Part shown: positions 27,863 through 37,086 of the stretch, in pieces | Layout: each line of letters opens with the position of its first letter | Position numbering within the stretch: position 1 is the stretch's first letter | Assembly (NCBI GenBank): GCA_964628905.1 | Contig: CAZVNS010000008.1 | Coordinates: 1-64,000 of the forward strand | Origin: JAJPXC01 sp964628905 | GTDB lineage: Bacteria > Bacteroidota > Bacteroidia > Bacteroidales > Muribaculaceae | Direction of reading: 5' to 3' | Length of the DNA stretch: 64,000 bases | Notes under the pieces: model-generated | Seen by the model: only the letters and a program-made list of their open reading frames with translations | What the model was told of the DNA's origin: nothing | The model's database searches: none | Program-made: the position numbers and the translations under genes

Positions 27863-30073
27863 TTAGAAAACAGCCTCGGAGACGGGGCCTTTTCTTTTAG
27901 GGGTGCGGGGTTGAGAGCGAGAGATAAGGGATGGCATCTCCATTTCGTAGAAGCAGATGTGTAGGCCGATGGCGCGGGTCATGAGGAGGTCGTCATGCTT
28001 GCCGACGATAGCACCATAGGCACCGTTGGCTTTGCGCTCATAGACGAGGTATTCATTGAGACACCGGCGGTCACGCTCGGTGTAGAGCCGTTCGCGTATG
28101 CACTTGACGAGGGTGGATATAATCATGGGCTTAGTGGAGATGTTGGTGTGGAAGCCATACTTGCGGGGGATGCCTTGGCGAATTTCATCTTCAGACTGGC
28201 GGCGGGCGTAGAGGTTTGGATAGATGGATGAAATCTGATTGAGGATGTAGAGCGACTGGTCACCGCCCTCGACTTGTCGTTCACGGTCGTGGGTTTCGAG
28301 GGTGTTAGACTCAATAACGAGGAGGGAATTATCGTAGAAAGCCGCGACCTGGGCAGCTTTCCAAGCGAGGCGGTCGATGTCGCAGTGACCGTACCACTGA
28401 GCCACGACAGCCGGACGGCCATGCTCCATCATGTTGAGTCGGTCAATGACGAGGATAACAGAGAAGTCGGCTTTGGCAGAGCGTCCGCCCACATCCACGA
28501 CAGTTAGATAGCGGTTTGGGATGAAATACTCATCATCATGCTCGCATCCTGCGCAGCCGTGGCTGCACTCGGCATAGCAGACGGAACCGTCGCTCTGCAC
28601 TCGTTTGCACACGGGGTCCGGGAGTGTCCACACCCAAAGCTGTCCTTGGTGGTCCTCATGGAAGCGGAGATTGGATAGAGCGTCCTCGCCCTCATCGCGG
28701 TCGGCATAGACCTCACCGATGAAACGCGGGGGGCGGCAACCCTTTTCAAATTCCTCGACTTGGTATTTATCGAACACCATAGTACCCGAATGGACAAAAG
28801 CCTCGACATCGTCGGAGGGGAACTCCGAAGCCATGACCGCATGGTCGTTTTTGCCGGAGCGTTCCTGCACATACCAGTTTATAGCTTCAAGGGTAGCCCC
28901 TTTCTGCCAGAGCCACCAAAGGTAACGGCCAGGCTCCTCGCGAGTGGACATAACATTATCGTTGTTGCGGTTGCGATATAGGTGCGTGGCGAAAGAGCGC
29001 ATTTCCTTGGCATTGGCGAAAGGGAGCGAGTATTGTTCAATCTGAAACCAAGCGATGAATAGGGCCTCGAACTGGGAGGGGATGTCGGGGTCAGCGGCAG
29101 CGGAATACTCTGTGTGGAAGAAATTGCCGGTGCCGTTGGCGGTTGACTCCATGACAATCATGGTGTATGGCTTCAGGAGGATACCCGAACAGGCAGAGCG
29201 GACGATATCTTCCGGGGACTTGCCATCGGTCTTTTTCCAAATGCCGACCTCAGAGAGGTGGACGAGGGAGTAAGCACCGCCACGACAACCATCGGGGCGT
29301 TCGGCAGTGCCGATTTTAATCTTGCAGTTGCGTTGGGGGACGCGATGAGTAGAGCCGGACTTGCCGACGCCAATCATCTTCGGCTCATTGAGATTGTACT
29401 GCTCGCCGAGGGAGTAAAGCATCTCGAGAGGATATTGCTTGATCATGGTGTCGAACATATCCTTGATTTCATCGGAAGCCGAGCCTTGGTGGGCGATGAT
29501 GAGGGAGTTGAGACCCTTGCGGTGGAGGAATTGAAGCCACGCCATATAGAGCTGTGTGGTGGTAGAGCCGCCCCACTGACGCGCCTTTAGGAGGATGAGA
29601 CGAATGGGAAGCCCGGCGCGGCGTTTCTCTTCAAAGCGAGAGACGAGGATGCGCTGAGGGTAACGGAGTCGGAAAAGGACATCTGCGCCGGCATCCTTGT
29701 TGTGGATCCAGACGAGAGTAGCCGCCCAAAAGGGGAAATCGTGGCGATAGCGGAGACGGATGAGTTGCTGACAGACCTTAGAATGGTCAGAATAATAATT
29801 CGGGCTTGCGCCCTCACACACCCCCAAATCAGAGGAGAGGAAATTTTTGATAGAGCCTGCCTTGATGATTTTCTTGACAAGGGGTACGGAGAGCATATCT
29901 ATTGGCAACCACTGGACCGGGATGGTGAAGTCGGGGATGCGGACACGGCGACGCTCGCCGACCGAACCCTCGCCAGTGATAGGATTGAACGTAGCATAGA
30001 TATGTTCGTTGCGGCGGTCATTTTCCTTTATGAGGGTCTCTATATCGGTCGAATTGTCGGTCATACCATCCAT
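27863..30073 (-). CDS. terL: Terminase large subunit
   Basis: A 736-residue DNA-packaging motor with ATPase and nuclease domains. The N-terminal part has a variant Walker A, LLKARQWGGSTTTQ (~161-174), in which the canonical GK pair is replaced by GG-ST, as in several TerL subfamilies. MIVMESTANGTGN is the Walker B region. The C-terminal RNase H-like nuclease shows the first acidic site in YLTVVDVGGRSAKADFSVI and the second in LLVIESNTLE. The start overlaps the upstream 30018-30461 gene by 56 bases, indicating coupled expression. Confidence 0.93.
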   Translation of the reverse strand: MDGMTDNSTDIETLIKENDRRNEHIYATFNPITGEGSVGERRRVRIPDFTIPVQWLPIDMLSVPLVKKIIKAGSIKNFLSSDLGVCEGASPNYYSDHSKVCQQLIRLRYRHDFPFWAATLVWIHNKDAGADVLFRLRYPQRILVSRFEEKRRAGLPIRLILLKARQWGGSTTTQLYMAWLQFLHRKGLNSLIIAHQGSASDEIKDMFDTMIKQYPLEMLYSLGEQYNLNEPKMIGVGKSGSTHRVPQRNCKIKIGTAERPDGCRGGAYSLVHLSEVGIWKKTDGKSPEDIVRSACSGILLKPYTMIVMESTANGTGNFFHTEYSAAADPDIPSQFEALFIAWFQIEQYSLPFANAKEMRSFATHLYRNRNNDNVMSTREEPGRYLWWLWQKGATLEAINWYVQERSGKNDHAVMASEFPSDDVEAFVHSGTMVFDKYQVEEFEKGCRPPRFIGEVYADRDEGEDALSNLRFHEDHQGQLWVWTLPDPVCKRVQSDGSVCYAECSHGCAGCEHDDEYFIPNRYLTVVDVGGRSAKADFSVILVIDRLNMMEHGRPAVVAQWYGHCDIDRLAWKAAQVAAFYDNSLLVIESNTLETHDRERQVEGGDQSLYILNQISSIYPNLYARRQSEDEIRQGIPRKYGFHTNISTKPMIISTLVKCIRERLYTERDRRCLNEYLVYERKANGAYGAIVGKHDDLLMTRAIGLHICFYEMEMPSLISRSQPRTPKRKGPVSEAVF

Positions 30074-30461
30074 TTTTGATGCGATAGATAAATTCGCCCA
30101 CGGTGCGGGCTGTGAGGTAAAACTTGGGGGCGGGCTGATTAACCACGACAGAGGTCAGTTCGTAAACCGACTTGTCGGGGAACTGCTCGCGGAGGATGAG
30201 GAAACGGCGGAAGATTTCTTGGAACATCTCGCGTTTGTTTTTACGCATGCGAGAGAATGATTTTCCGACAAGCATCCGGGAGACCTCGACTGCGGCACGC
30301 TCCTCGGAGACCCAAAAGCGGGAGGCCGGGGAGTCGGCGACGCGTTGGAATATTTCGGGCATAATGATGTATCTCGCTTTGGCGAGTTGCTCACGATAAG
30401 CGCGGAGGATGTCTTGGTTGCGCTGGTGAGTGAAGTCCATTATGCTTCCGAAGTGTTTCAT
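30018..30461 (-). CDS. Probable terminase small subunit
   Basis: A protein of 147 residues, helical and basic, directly upstream of and overlapping terL. The ending YELTSVVVNQPAPKFYLTARTVGEFIYRIKNGW looks like a DNA-recognition helical segment. Position and size are those of TerS, which recognises phage DNA for packaging; there is no decisive sequence motif. An internal start at MDFTHQRN is possible. Confidence 0.65.
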   Translation of the reverse strand: MKHFGSIMDFTHQRNQDILRAYREQLAKARYIIMPEIFQRVADSPASRFWVSEERAAVEVSRMLVGKSFSRMRKNKREMFQEIFRRFLILREQFPDKSVYELTSVVVNQPAPKFYLTARTVGEFIYRIKNGWYDRQFDRYRDPHKGK

Positions 30462-30633
30462 GATAAATGAATTAGGGGGATAACAGGACAGCCCCGCGCT
30501 GCTTTTTTCCGGCTTGCGCCCCGGGACAGATACAAAGATAATAAAAATAAGTCACAAAAGTTAAAAGTTGGGGGATAAAACACGGGATTATATTTGTGGA
30601 GGATAAACCCCTAATCATCATGATTTCAAGACA
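30462..30633. promoter_or_regulatory. Divergent control region between terS and scaffold
   Basis: This region holds the plus-strand late-type promoter at 30557-30597. On the minus strand it holds a TATCTTTG -7 box (30539-30532) that could serve the terminase genes but lacks the exact AAASTTAAA-N24 partner. Next to the terS start is a degenerate copy of the dispersed repeat seen at 38273 and 39610 (ACAGGACAGCCCCGCGCT, then GGCTTGCGCCCC). Confidence 0.55.
30557..30597 (+). promoter_or_regulatory. Late-type promoter 5 (for scaffold/capsid block)
   Basis: AAAGTTAAA (30557-30565), 24 bases, ATATTTGT (30590-30597; -7 box TATATTTG). The scaffold ATG lies 36 bases downstream. Confidence 0.7.
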
Positions 30634-31368
30634 ATGACTGGAAGTAATGAAGTTATGAGCAGGCGCGACCAACAGATAGAGCGACTGAGAAAGAAATATC
30701 CCGATAAGAAATTCGAGGATGACGAAGAGATTTTTGGAGCAGTATCCGATGATTACGACCGATACGAGCAAGAGTTAGGCAACTACAAAGGGCAGGTGGA
30801 CGCGCTGAGCGACATGTTTGCGGCCGATGAGCGTAGTGCGCAATTTTTGAGCGACTGGCGCAACGGGCAAGACCCGGTAGTAGGCCTGATCAAGACCTTT
30901 GGTATGGAAATCAAGGATGTGCTTGACAGCCCGGAGATGCAGGAGAAGATAGCCGAAGCGAACAAGGAGTATGTGGAGCGACTTGCCAAGAGCAGGAAAC
31001 TTGACGAGGAGTATGAGAAGAATATGGAGGTGAGCCTGGAGACCCTGCGACAGTTCCAGCAGGAGCGGGGGCTGACAGACGAGCAAATAGACGCGGCCTT
31101 TGATTTTCTGCTCGGCATCGTCAAGGACGGAGTAATGGGCAAGTTCAGCGCAGCGACCCTCGACATGGCGTGCAAGGCCATCAACCATGATGCGGATGTA
31201 GCCACCGCCTCGGAAGAGGGGGAAGTGGCAGGGCGCAACAGCAAGATAACCGAGCAGCTTCGCCGGAGCAATAAGGGGGACGGCACAGCCCCCTTGAGCG
31301 GCAAGAACAGCCAGCCCGGAGGTGGTGGAAGATCAAAGAGCATCTTTGACCTCGCCAACGAAGCATAA
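30634..31368 (+). CDS. Capsid scaffolding protein
   Basis: A protein of 244 residues, highly charged and helical (RRDQQIERLRKKYPDKKFED, EKIAEANKEYVERLAKSRKL), with a Gly/Ser/Lys-rich C-terminus (GGGGRSKSIFDLANEA). That is the usual composition of phage scaffolds that guide procapsid assembly and then leave or are degraded. It lies immediately upstream of the major capsid gene, the standard place. Its stop codon overlaps the start of the next small gene (TAATG). Confidence 0.8.
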   Translation: MTGSNEVMSRRDQQIERLRKKYPDKKFEDDEEIFGAVSDDYDRYEQELGNYKGQVDALSDMFAADERSAQFLSDWRNGQDPVVGLIKTFGMEIKDVLDSPEMQEKIAEANKEYVERLAKSRKLDEEYEKNMEVSLETLRQFQQERGLTDEQIDAAFDFLLGIVKDGVMGKFSAATLDMACKAINHDADVATASEEGEVAGRNSKITEQLRRSNKGDGTAPLSGKNSQPGGGGRSKSIFDLANEA

Positions 31369-31535
31369 TGATGGAGGGGGAAGTAGTGAAAGTGGTGAGC
31401 AGTCATATCACACCAACAAAAGGGAGCGCGGGGATGAGAACACAAGTGCCCGGCGCGATGGCAACAGTAAGCAACCTTGCAGGAGCGACCGGGGGCATAT
31501 CGCCGGGAGGCCTTGCACAATGCGATAACAAGTAA
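31368..31535 (+). CDS. Small protein resembling the N-terminus of the major capsid protein (55 aa)
   Basis: The start codon overlaps the scaffold stop. The C-terminal half reads TQVPGAMATVSNLAGATGGI and closely parallels SQVPGTPTTVSGVAGATGGI near residue 30 of the capsid protein encoded just downstream; the similarity continues as SPGGLAQCD against GAGNLVQSD. It therefore looks like a tandem partial duplication of the capsid N-terminal arm, now a separate protein. It may bind the capsid or scaffold in the same way as that arm. Function unknown. Confidence 0.7.
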   Translation: MMEGEVVKVVSSHITPTKGSAGMRTQVPGAMATVSNLAGATGGISPGGLAQCDNK

Positions 31536-31563
31536 TAATAACAATCTAAAAAGAGAAAGAGAC

Positions 31564-33102
31564 ATGGACGGAGAAACCGTAAATGTAGGTGGGCAGAACC
31601 CCACCCCGACTTCCGGCACAGCCGGAGCGCAGTCGCAAGTACCCGGCACGCCCACAACCGTCAGCGGTGTAGCAGGAGCTACCGGGGGTATTGGAGCAGG
31701 CAATCTCGTGCAGAGTGACCTCGATCAGGAGTTATTTAAGTTTAAGAGTGATGACACCCCTCTAATGCAGCTGATGCTAAAGGCGAAGAAGGTGAAAGTG
31801 AATTCGCCTGAGGTTGATCACTACATGATCGACGAGCCGCGCTCGTCAGTAACCACAACCGCAGCCGTTGACGCAAGCTCGCAGCAGCAGTTTATCCTGC
31901 CCCTTCCTGCCAATGATGCAGCCATACCTCGCCCCTATGGCACATTGCTCGTGAAAGGTGTGGACGGCTATCAGGAGGACGGCAAGACCACGACACCGGG
32001 CAAGGACCTGATGGTGTTTGTGGTTGGTCACGACACCGCATCGGGCAATCCAATAGTGCGAGCCGTGAACGGGCCGAAAGCGCAGACTTCGGATGAGTTT
32101 TGCACGACACCCGCTATTCCTGCGGGAACAACTCTCATCATCCTGTCGAACGCGCTGTATGAGACACAGAAGGAGGTAGACCCCGACCTGATTGTGCCAC
32201 AGGCGCAGACCGTGTACTTGCAGAAGCGCGGCATGAACCAAATCGTTTCGGACTACTACGAGGCGCAGAAGAAGCGCATCCCCTTCGGCAAGGCGGTGAT
32301 AGCTGAAGCCGCCATCACCAACTTCAAGGTTCGCGGCAACCGCACGCTCTATGCCGGGCGCAAGGCCAAGTTCAGCGTGCAGACACCCAAGGCAGGAGTT
32401 CAGCAGGTGTATTGCACCGAGGGAGTGCGCTATCAGGTAAAGAAAGAGCTTCAGCATGCGGGGGCGTGGACAGTGGAAGAGATCATCGCATTGGCGAAGA
32501 TGGTGTTCACCGGCGAGGATGTACCTAAGAACGTGATCTGCCTTGCGGGTAAGAACTTCTTGGAGAACATCCAGTGCATCGACTACTCGAAGCACCCTGA
32601 GATACAGATTACCACAAAGACCAACCCCGTCGGCTGGGTGGTAACGAACTTCCACACCGTGTTTGGCGATTTGGAATTCAAGCACGACCCCACGCTCGAC
32701 CGTTTGAAGTGGAGCAACTCCGCATTCATCGTGGCCCCTGACCGACTGGTGCACTACCAGTATAGCGCGGAACACAGCAGCCGCGACCGCATGGAGGGAG
32801 AGGAGGCGACCCGCGAAGCCATCCTTGTGTGGGATGCACTTGCGCTGAAGGGCTCGTGCCACGTGTGGATTAACGGCGAGTCAACATCAGAGGACGGCAA
32901 CCTTAACACTGAGGCATTGCACTACCACCTCTATGATGGCGAAGAAGCCCCCGAAAACCCGGCAGACGGCTGTGTCTACTACCTACTGAGCGACTGCCCC
33001 GGTATCGGAGAGACAGCGGTGAAGGGTACTCTGTGGCAAGCCAAGGTTAGCGACTCGGCTGTAACATGGGTAGAGTTTTCCGGAGACGTGCTGACCGTGT
33101 AG
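31564..33102 (+). CDS. Major capsid protein
   Basis: A protein of 512 residues, located after the scaffold gene as is typical. Residues ~1-50 are a flexible Gly/Thr/Ala-rich arm; the rest is a mixed alpha/beta fold with no membrane segment, ending in a beta-rich region that may be a surface domain. A longer in-frame start at 31477 exists, but the ATG at 31564 follows an A/G-rich stretch and starts the arm cleanly. The assignment rests on gene order, size and similarity of form to HK97-fold capsids of Bacteroidales phages. Confidence 0.82.
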   Translation: MDGETVNVGGQNPTPTSGTAGAQSQVPGTPTTVSGVAGATGGIGAGNLVQSDLDQELFKFKSDDTPLMQLMLKAKKVKVNSPEVDHYMIDEPRSSVTTTAAVDASSQQQFILPLPANDAAIPRPYGTLLVKGVDGYQEDGKTTTPGKDLMVFVVGHDTASGNPIVRAVNGPKAQTSDEFCTTPAIPAGTTLIILSNALYETQKEVDPDLIVPQAQTVYLQKRGMNQIVSDYYEAQKKRIPFGKAVIAEAAITNFKVRGNRTLYAGRKAKFSVQTPKAGVQQVYCTEGVRYQVKKELQHAGAWTVEEIIALAKMVFTGEDVPKNVICLAGKNFLENIQCIDYSKHPEIQITTKTNPVGWVVTNFHTVFGDLEFKHDPTLDRLKWSNSAFIVAPDRLVHYQYSAEHSSRDRMEGEEATREAILVWDALALKGSCHVWINGESTSEDGNLNTEALHYHLYDGEEAPENPADGCVYYLLSDCPGIGETAVKGTLWQAKVSDSAVTWVEFSGDVLTV

Positions 33103-33131
33103 TCGATAACGATTGAGGATTAACTACCAAT

Positions 33132-33187
33132 AAGGGTCTTTAGGATCTTTAAGGTCATTAAGGAGCTTAGAGATGCTAAAGACCCTT
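33132..33187 (+). terminator. Hairpin downstream of the capsid gene
   Basis: AAGGGTCTTTAG (33132-33143) pairs exactly with CTAAAGACCCTT (33176-33187) and is followed by TTAAAATTT. It probably ends or attenuates the capsid transcript, raising capsid mRNA relative to downstream genes. Confidence 0.7.
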
Positions 33188-33208
33188 TTAAAATTTAATT
33201 AGGAAGTT

Positions 33209-33721
33209 ATGAAAAAGAAGAGGATAACCTACGGGGTAGCAGGTATGATGGAGTACCAGGCCGTCATCAAGATAGGGCGATTGACGATGAAAGTGCTTTT
33301 TACTGACGGCTCGGCAAATGCGATGGGGATGAACCCCGCCACATACTCCACGGAGAATCTGATAGTGCAACAGGCCATAGAGAGCAGTGACCAGTTTAAG
33401 CGAGGTCTCATCAAGGTGGTTGGTGTGGTAGAACTTGACGAGGATGTGCAGATAATGCACAATCGCAACGAGGAAAACCGCGAGGGGCTTTCCGGCTCGC
33501 ACCTTGAGGCAGGAGAGAATGAAGCCGAGGAGAAAGCGGATGAGAACCGCCGCGGTGAAACTGCGGGGCACGGTACGCTGACTGAGATGGAGTTTGATAA
33601 CAACGATGATGCGAAAGACTATCTGGAGCAAGCCTTTGGCTGCGTAAGGAGCAGACTGCGCAACCGCGAGGACATCAAGGCCGCCGGAGAGGCTAACGGG
33701 GTGAAGATAATCTTCGTATAA
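33209..33721 (+). CDS. Head-associated protein of unknown function
   Basis: A protein of 170 residues. The N-terminal ~80 residues are a compact beta-rich domain (AVIKIGRLTMKVLFTDGS). The middle is very acidic (EAGENEAEEKADEN), and the C-terminal ~45 residues are helical. It lies between the capsid and a head-tail joining candidate. The stretch at 33549-33579, coding for the RRGETAGHGTLT region, matches a short dispersed repeat also found at 8417 and 42324, so part of the acidic linker may be a repeat insertion. I do not recognise the family. Confidence 0.7.
   Translation: MKKKRITYGVAGMMEYQAVIKIGRLTMKVLFTDGSANAMGMNPATYSTENLIVQQAIESSDQFKRGLIKVVGVVELDEDVQIMHNRNEENREGLSGSHLEAGENEAEEKADENRRGETAGHGTLTEMEFDNNDDAKDYLEQAFGCVRSRLRNREDIKAAGEANGVKIIFV
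33549..33579 (+). repeat. Second dispersed repeat family, copy 2
   Basis: GCCGCGGTGAAACTGCGGGG followed by CACGGTACGC, in frame within the acidic linker of the 170-residue head-associated protein. It shares AAAC, the GC-rich closing arm and the GGGCACGGTAMGC tail with the other copies. Confidence 0.45.
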
Positions 33722-33735
33722 AGCGGATGTAGGGT

Positions 33736-34374
33736 ATGATATACCAGGTGGAGCGGATAGTGCGGGATGTGCGTGTGTGCCTTGACCAGAACAACGTGAG
33801 TGACGCATTGGTGGCCGAGGGGGACATAGACACACTCTCGCTCGACGAGATAGTGCGGAGCAAGCTGATAGACGCAGTGGTGAGGGTGGAGAACGCCGCG
33901 CCCACGTATATGCTTGAGGCCGGCCACAACTTCGGGGACGATGCTGTATATTGGGGAGATCAGGAGAGCGGATGGGTGCTCCTGCCGGAGGATTTCATGC
34001 GCTTGATAGTGTTTGAGATGAGCGACTGGGAGCGAGCCGTGACCACCGCCATCAGCGACGGCGACCCCGACTATGAGCGGCAGCGGCAGCGTGTGAAGGC
34101 ACTTCGCGGCACAGCGCAAAGGCCGGTGTGCGCCATCGTGATGCGTCCTGAGGGGCGAGTATTGGAGTTCTACTCATGCAAGAGCGAGGATGCGTATATC
34201 AAGCGAGCGCAATATCTGCCCTATCCCTCCATCGACCGCAATGGGGGCATAGACATCAGCGAGCGATGCTACCGCAGTGTGGTATACACCGCAGCAGCCT
34301 TAACATTACTAACACTTGGGGAAGCGGATAAGGCCTCCGCGCTCCTCGACATATCACAATCGTTACTGCAATGA
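33736..34374 (+). CDS. Probable head-tail adaptor (gp11/tail tube A-like)
   Basis: A protein of 212 residues with a helical N-terminus (YQVERIVRDVRVCLDQNN), a conserved-looking LLPEDFMRLIVFEMSDWER block, and a C-terminal helix ending ADKASALLDISQSLLQ. Size, helical make-up and position between capsid and tail fibre genes fit the adaptor that joins portal to tail in podoviruses. Its stop overlaps the next start (ATGA), giving translational coupling. Confidence 0.65.
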   Translation: MIYQVERIVRDVRVCLDQNNVSDALVAEGDIDTLSLDEIVRSKLIDAVVRVENAAPTYMLEAGHNFGDDAVYWGDQESGWVLLPEDFMRLIVFEMSDWERAVTTAISDGDPDYERQRQRVKALRGTAQRPVCAIVMRPEGRVLEFYSCKSEDAYIKRAQYLPYPSIDRNGGIDISERCYRSVVYTAAALTLLTLGEADKASALLDISQSLLQ

Positions 34375-36188
34375 GCAATATACCGACAACACAGATAGAT
34401 GGGGATGTGGTGATGCGCAACCTGACGGCACAGGGGAGCGCCAATGTGCAAGGGAACGTGCGAGTAGGGCATGACCTGAAGGTAGAGGGATGGCTTGAGG
34501 CGAAGAACATCAAGTCGGCGAACAAAGGGCTGTTCCAGACGAGGGAGAGCCTTGAGGCCGCCTACCCTACTCCGCAAGATGGATGGTTTGCCGGAGTGTA
34601 TGCGACAGAGGATGACCTCGCTTCGATGGGGGTGGTCGTCAAGGCCGGGAGTGTAGCCTTCAGGATGTATATAGGTAACGGCGGAAACTGGACTGCGACG
34701 CAGGGGTTCTACGAGATAACGGTGGATGACAACCGGGTTACCGAGGTTGAGGAAGCCCTCTCCGCCGTGGACATAGCCACGGTGGAGGTGGCGCGCAACT
34801 GGGAGGGGATGTCCGTGAAGCTGACGCGCAACGACGGCTCGTGGCTGACCGCCCCGATACAGTCGGTGCATATCGACGATGACCCCACCGGCGACAGTGA
34901 CCTCGCGGGGCTTATCACGCCAAGCATGGCTCGCCAAATAGGGATCAACGCCGACCGCATCAACACCCTCGACGCGAAGATTGACACCGCCAAGGGCGAG
35001 CTTGCCGCCAACATCGACTATCTGATGTACGAGCATGACGTGCAGGCACTGGCCATCGACGAGGCCAACCAGGCCGCGGGGCTTGCGTTGGAGGGTGTGC
35101 AGTCGGCTGAGGACGCGGCCGTTGATGCCAAGGCCGCGGCCAAGGAGGCCGCGGAGTCGGCCAAGCAGCACCGCGCCGACGTGGGGATATATCCCATCAA
35201 GGGGATAGCCGAGTGGCGTTATGACGGCGAGGCGGGCACGGTGGAGGGTGAGACCTACCTGCGGGAGGAGGACACGTTCCTTACCGTCAGCGTCGGCGAC
35301 CCCGCGGCAACAGAGCCTGAGTGCAAGAGCTTCTCGGGATATCCGCAGCCCGCTGAGGGGGTTGACCCCTCGGAGTGCGGGCGCAACCTGCTGCTCGACA
35401 CCAACAAGCAGCTCGGCCAGTGGATATGCCGCACCGGGGCGAGCGACAACTCGGTAGATCCGATTGACCATGAGCAGTTCTACGGCGACATCGCCGAGAA
35501 GCGTTACGACGCCGACCGCTGGCCTGAGCTGAAGCCGTCACAGGGCGACCAGGTGGGGTTCGTGCGCTCGTCATTGGCTGCCGACCCAGACCTCACATGG
35601 GAGATACTGCTGTACCCGCTGCGCAACGACGTGGTGCGCGCCGGCCGCCGATATACGCTGCGGCTGACAACGTACGGCACCCCGGAGCTGACGTTCCAGG
35701 CATACCTCGCCAAGCTCACCGGGGCGGACGCGCTGTGCGCCCCCGCCGACGATGTGGTGACGGTGCTCGCCAACGAGGCGAGGGTGCACACGTTCACCCT
35801 TGAGGCCACGGCCAACGGAGCGGACGATGCCGCGGGGGTGTACTACGTCTATCTCAACATCGAGGGGACGAAGGGTTCGTGGCACTCGTTCGAGGTGTGG
35901 GACATCAAGCTCGAAGAGGGCGACGAGGCCACGCCGTGGACCAAAGCCCCTGATGACTCCACGCCATGGCTGAAGGCCGAGGTGAAGATGCGCAACGAGC
36001 CTTACAACTACCGCTACCGCCCGATGGCCGACAGCATCTACCGCCTCGGCTCATCGCTCTACCGCTATAAGGAGGGGGAGGGGCTTGTGGAGATAGGCGC
36101 GGAGACCGCGGGTGGCGGTGGCGGTGACATCCCCGCCGATGGCGACAGCATCACGATGGAGGACATCGAGAAATTATTGGAAGCGTGA
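34371..36188 (+). CDS. Tail fibre / receptor-binding-type protein
   Basis: A protein of 605 residues. The N-terminus (~1-45) is a repetitive beta segment (GSANVQGNVRVGHDLKVEGW), and ~200-280 is an Ala-rich coiled coil (AVDAKAAAKEAAESAKQHRA). Residues ~340-530 resemble a jelly-roll carbohydrate-binding module (VYYVYLNIEGTKGSWHSFEVWDIKLEEGDEATPW), and the end is glycine-rich. This is the layout of trimeric tail fibres. It is translationally coupled to the adaptor gene. Confidence 0.75.
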   Translation: MSNIPTTQIDGDVVMRNLTAQGSANVQGNVRVGHDLKVEGWLEAKNIKSANKGLFQTRESLEAAYPTPQDGWFAGVYATEDDLASMGVVVKAGSVAFRMYIGNGGNWTATQGFYEITVDDNRVTEVEEALSAVDIATVEVARNWEGMSVKLTRNDGSWLTAPIQSVHIDDDPTGDSDLAGLITPSMARQIGINADRINTLDAKIDTAKGELAANIDYLMYEHDVQALAIDEANQAAGLALEGVQSAEDAAVDAKAAAKEAAESAKQHRADVGIYPIKGIAEWRYDGEAGTVEGETYLREEDTFLTVSVGDPAATEPECKSFSGYPQPAEGVDPSECGRNLLLDTNKQLGQWICRTGASDNSVDPIDHEQFYGDIAEKRYDADRWPELKPSQGDQVGFVRSSLAADPDLTWEILLYPLRNDVVRAGRRYTLRLTTYGTPELTFQAYLAKLTGADALCAPADDVVTVLANEARVHTFTLEATANGADDAAGVYYVYLNIEGTKGSWHSFEVWDIKLEEGDEATPWTKAPDDSTPWLKAEVKMRNEPYNYRYRPMADSIYRLGSSLYRYKEGEGLVEIGAETAGGGGGDIPADGDSITMEDIEKLLEA

Positions 36189-36235
36189 CATATTTTATTC
36201 ACCATATTTTTTAACACTTTATCCCATACAGAATT

Positions 36236-37015
36236 ATGGCACAGACAAAGTATTTGGATTATGCGGGCTTGCAGGCTATCCTGAACAAGCTCTTCGCCCG
36301 CGAGTTTAAGGGCCTGGGTCTCTCTGAGGAGAACTTCACCGCCGAGCTTAAGGCGAAGTACGACGCGCTCGTCGCCGCCTCGTCAGTTGAGGACTTGACC
36401 GCGCTGTTCGAGCGCGTCTCGGCCCTTGAGGACCTTATCGAGGCCGACTCCGACGGGGCCATCAACAAGTTCAACGAGATTGTGGCGTTCCTTGACGGCA
36501 TCGACTCGACCGAGACCCTGGCCCCCATCATCGCCGACGTGGCGGCCAACAAGCAGAAGCTGGCGGGCATCGAGGCCGGGGCGCAGAAGAACACCGTCAC
36601 CTCCGTGGCCGGCAAGACCGGGGCCGTGACCCTTGCCAAGGGTGACGTGGGCCTGGGCAATGTCGACAACACCGCCGACGCCGACAAGCCCGTCTCCACC
36701 GCCCAGCAGGCCGCCCTCGACGGCAAGGTTGACAAGGTGACCGGCAAGGGGCTGTCGACCAACGACTACGATGACGCCGCCGTCGCCGCCGTGGCCACCA
36801 TCGCCACCAAGGCCAACTCCAGCGACGTGTACACCAAGACCGTGGCCGACGCGACCTTCGTCAAGGCCGTTTCCGGCATGGGGCTGTCGACCAACGACTA
36901 CACCACCTCGGAGAAGGCCGCCGTGGCCACCATCGCCGACAAGCTCGACGCCGCGGACCTCGTGGCCATCTCCGCCTCGGAGATTAACGCGCTGCTCGCC
37001 GCGTCCGCGTCCTGA
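36236..37015 (+). CDS. Tail fibre protein with GLGNVDNT-type repeats
   Basis: A protein of 259 residues. Residues ~120-160 carry the classical phage fibre motif VTSVAGKTGAVTLAKGDVGLGNVDNTAD, followed by two copies of GKGLSTNDYDD/GMGLSTNDYTT (~165 and ~217), the repeat unit of fibre shafts. The coding sequence is unusually GC-rich with long runs of GCC and GAC codons. Likely a fibre shaft that carries or neighbours the adhesin encoded next. Confidence 0.8.
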   Translation: MAQTKYLDYAGLQAILNKLFAREFKGLGLSEENFTAELKAKYDALVAASSVEDLTALFERVSALEDLIEADSDGAINKFNEIVAFLDGIDSTETLAPIIADVAANKQKLAGIEAGAQKNTVTSVAGKTGAVTLAKGDVGLGNVDNTADADKPVSTAQQAALDGKVDKVTGKGLSTNDYDDAAVAAVATIATKANSSDVYTKTVADATFVKAVSGMGLSTNDYTTSEKAAVATIADKLDAADLVAISASEINALLAASAS

Positions 37016-37023
37016 TGAACCAT

Positions 37024-37056
37024 GGGGCGGCGGTCGCTGACCATGCCGCCGCCCCC
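37024..37056 (+). terminator. Strong hairpin after the second fibre gene
   Basis: GGGGCGGCGG (37024-37033) pairs exactly with CCGCCGCCCC (37046-37055), followed by CTTTATC. Probably an intrinsic terminator or a processing point between fibre genes. Confidence 0.7.
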
Positions 37057-37086
37057 TTTATCAACAACCATTAATGACAAGAGAAT

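Noticed and set aside
30532..30572. A ninth late-type promoter for the terminase genes on the minus strand
   Set aside because: The -7 box is good, but the 9-mer at the required 24-base spacing reads CCCAACTTT and does not match.
36236..37015. Diversity-generating retroelement target near the fibre genes
   Set aside because: No reverse transcriptase gene and no template/variable repeat pair is visible.
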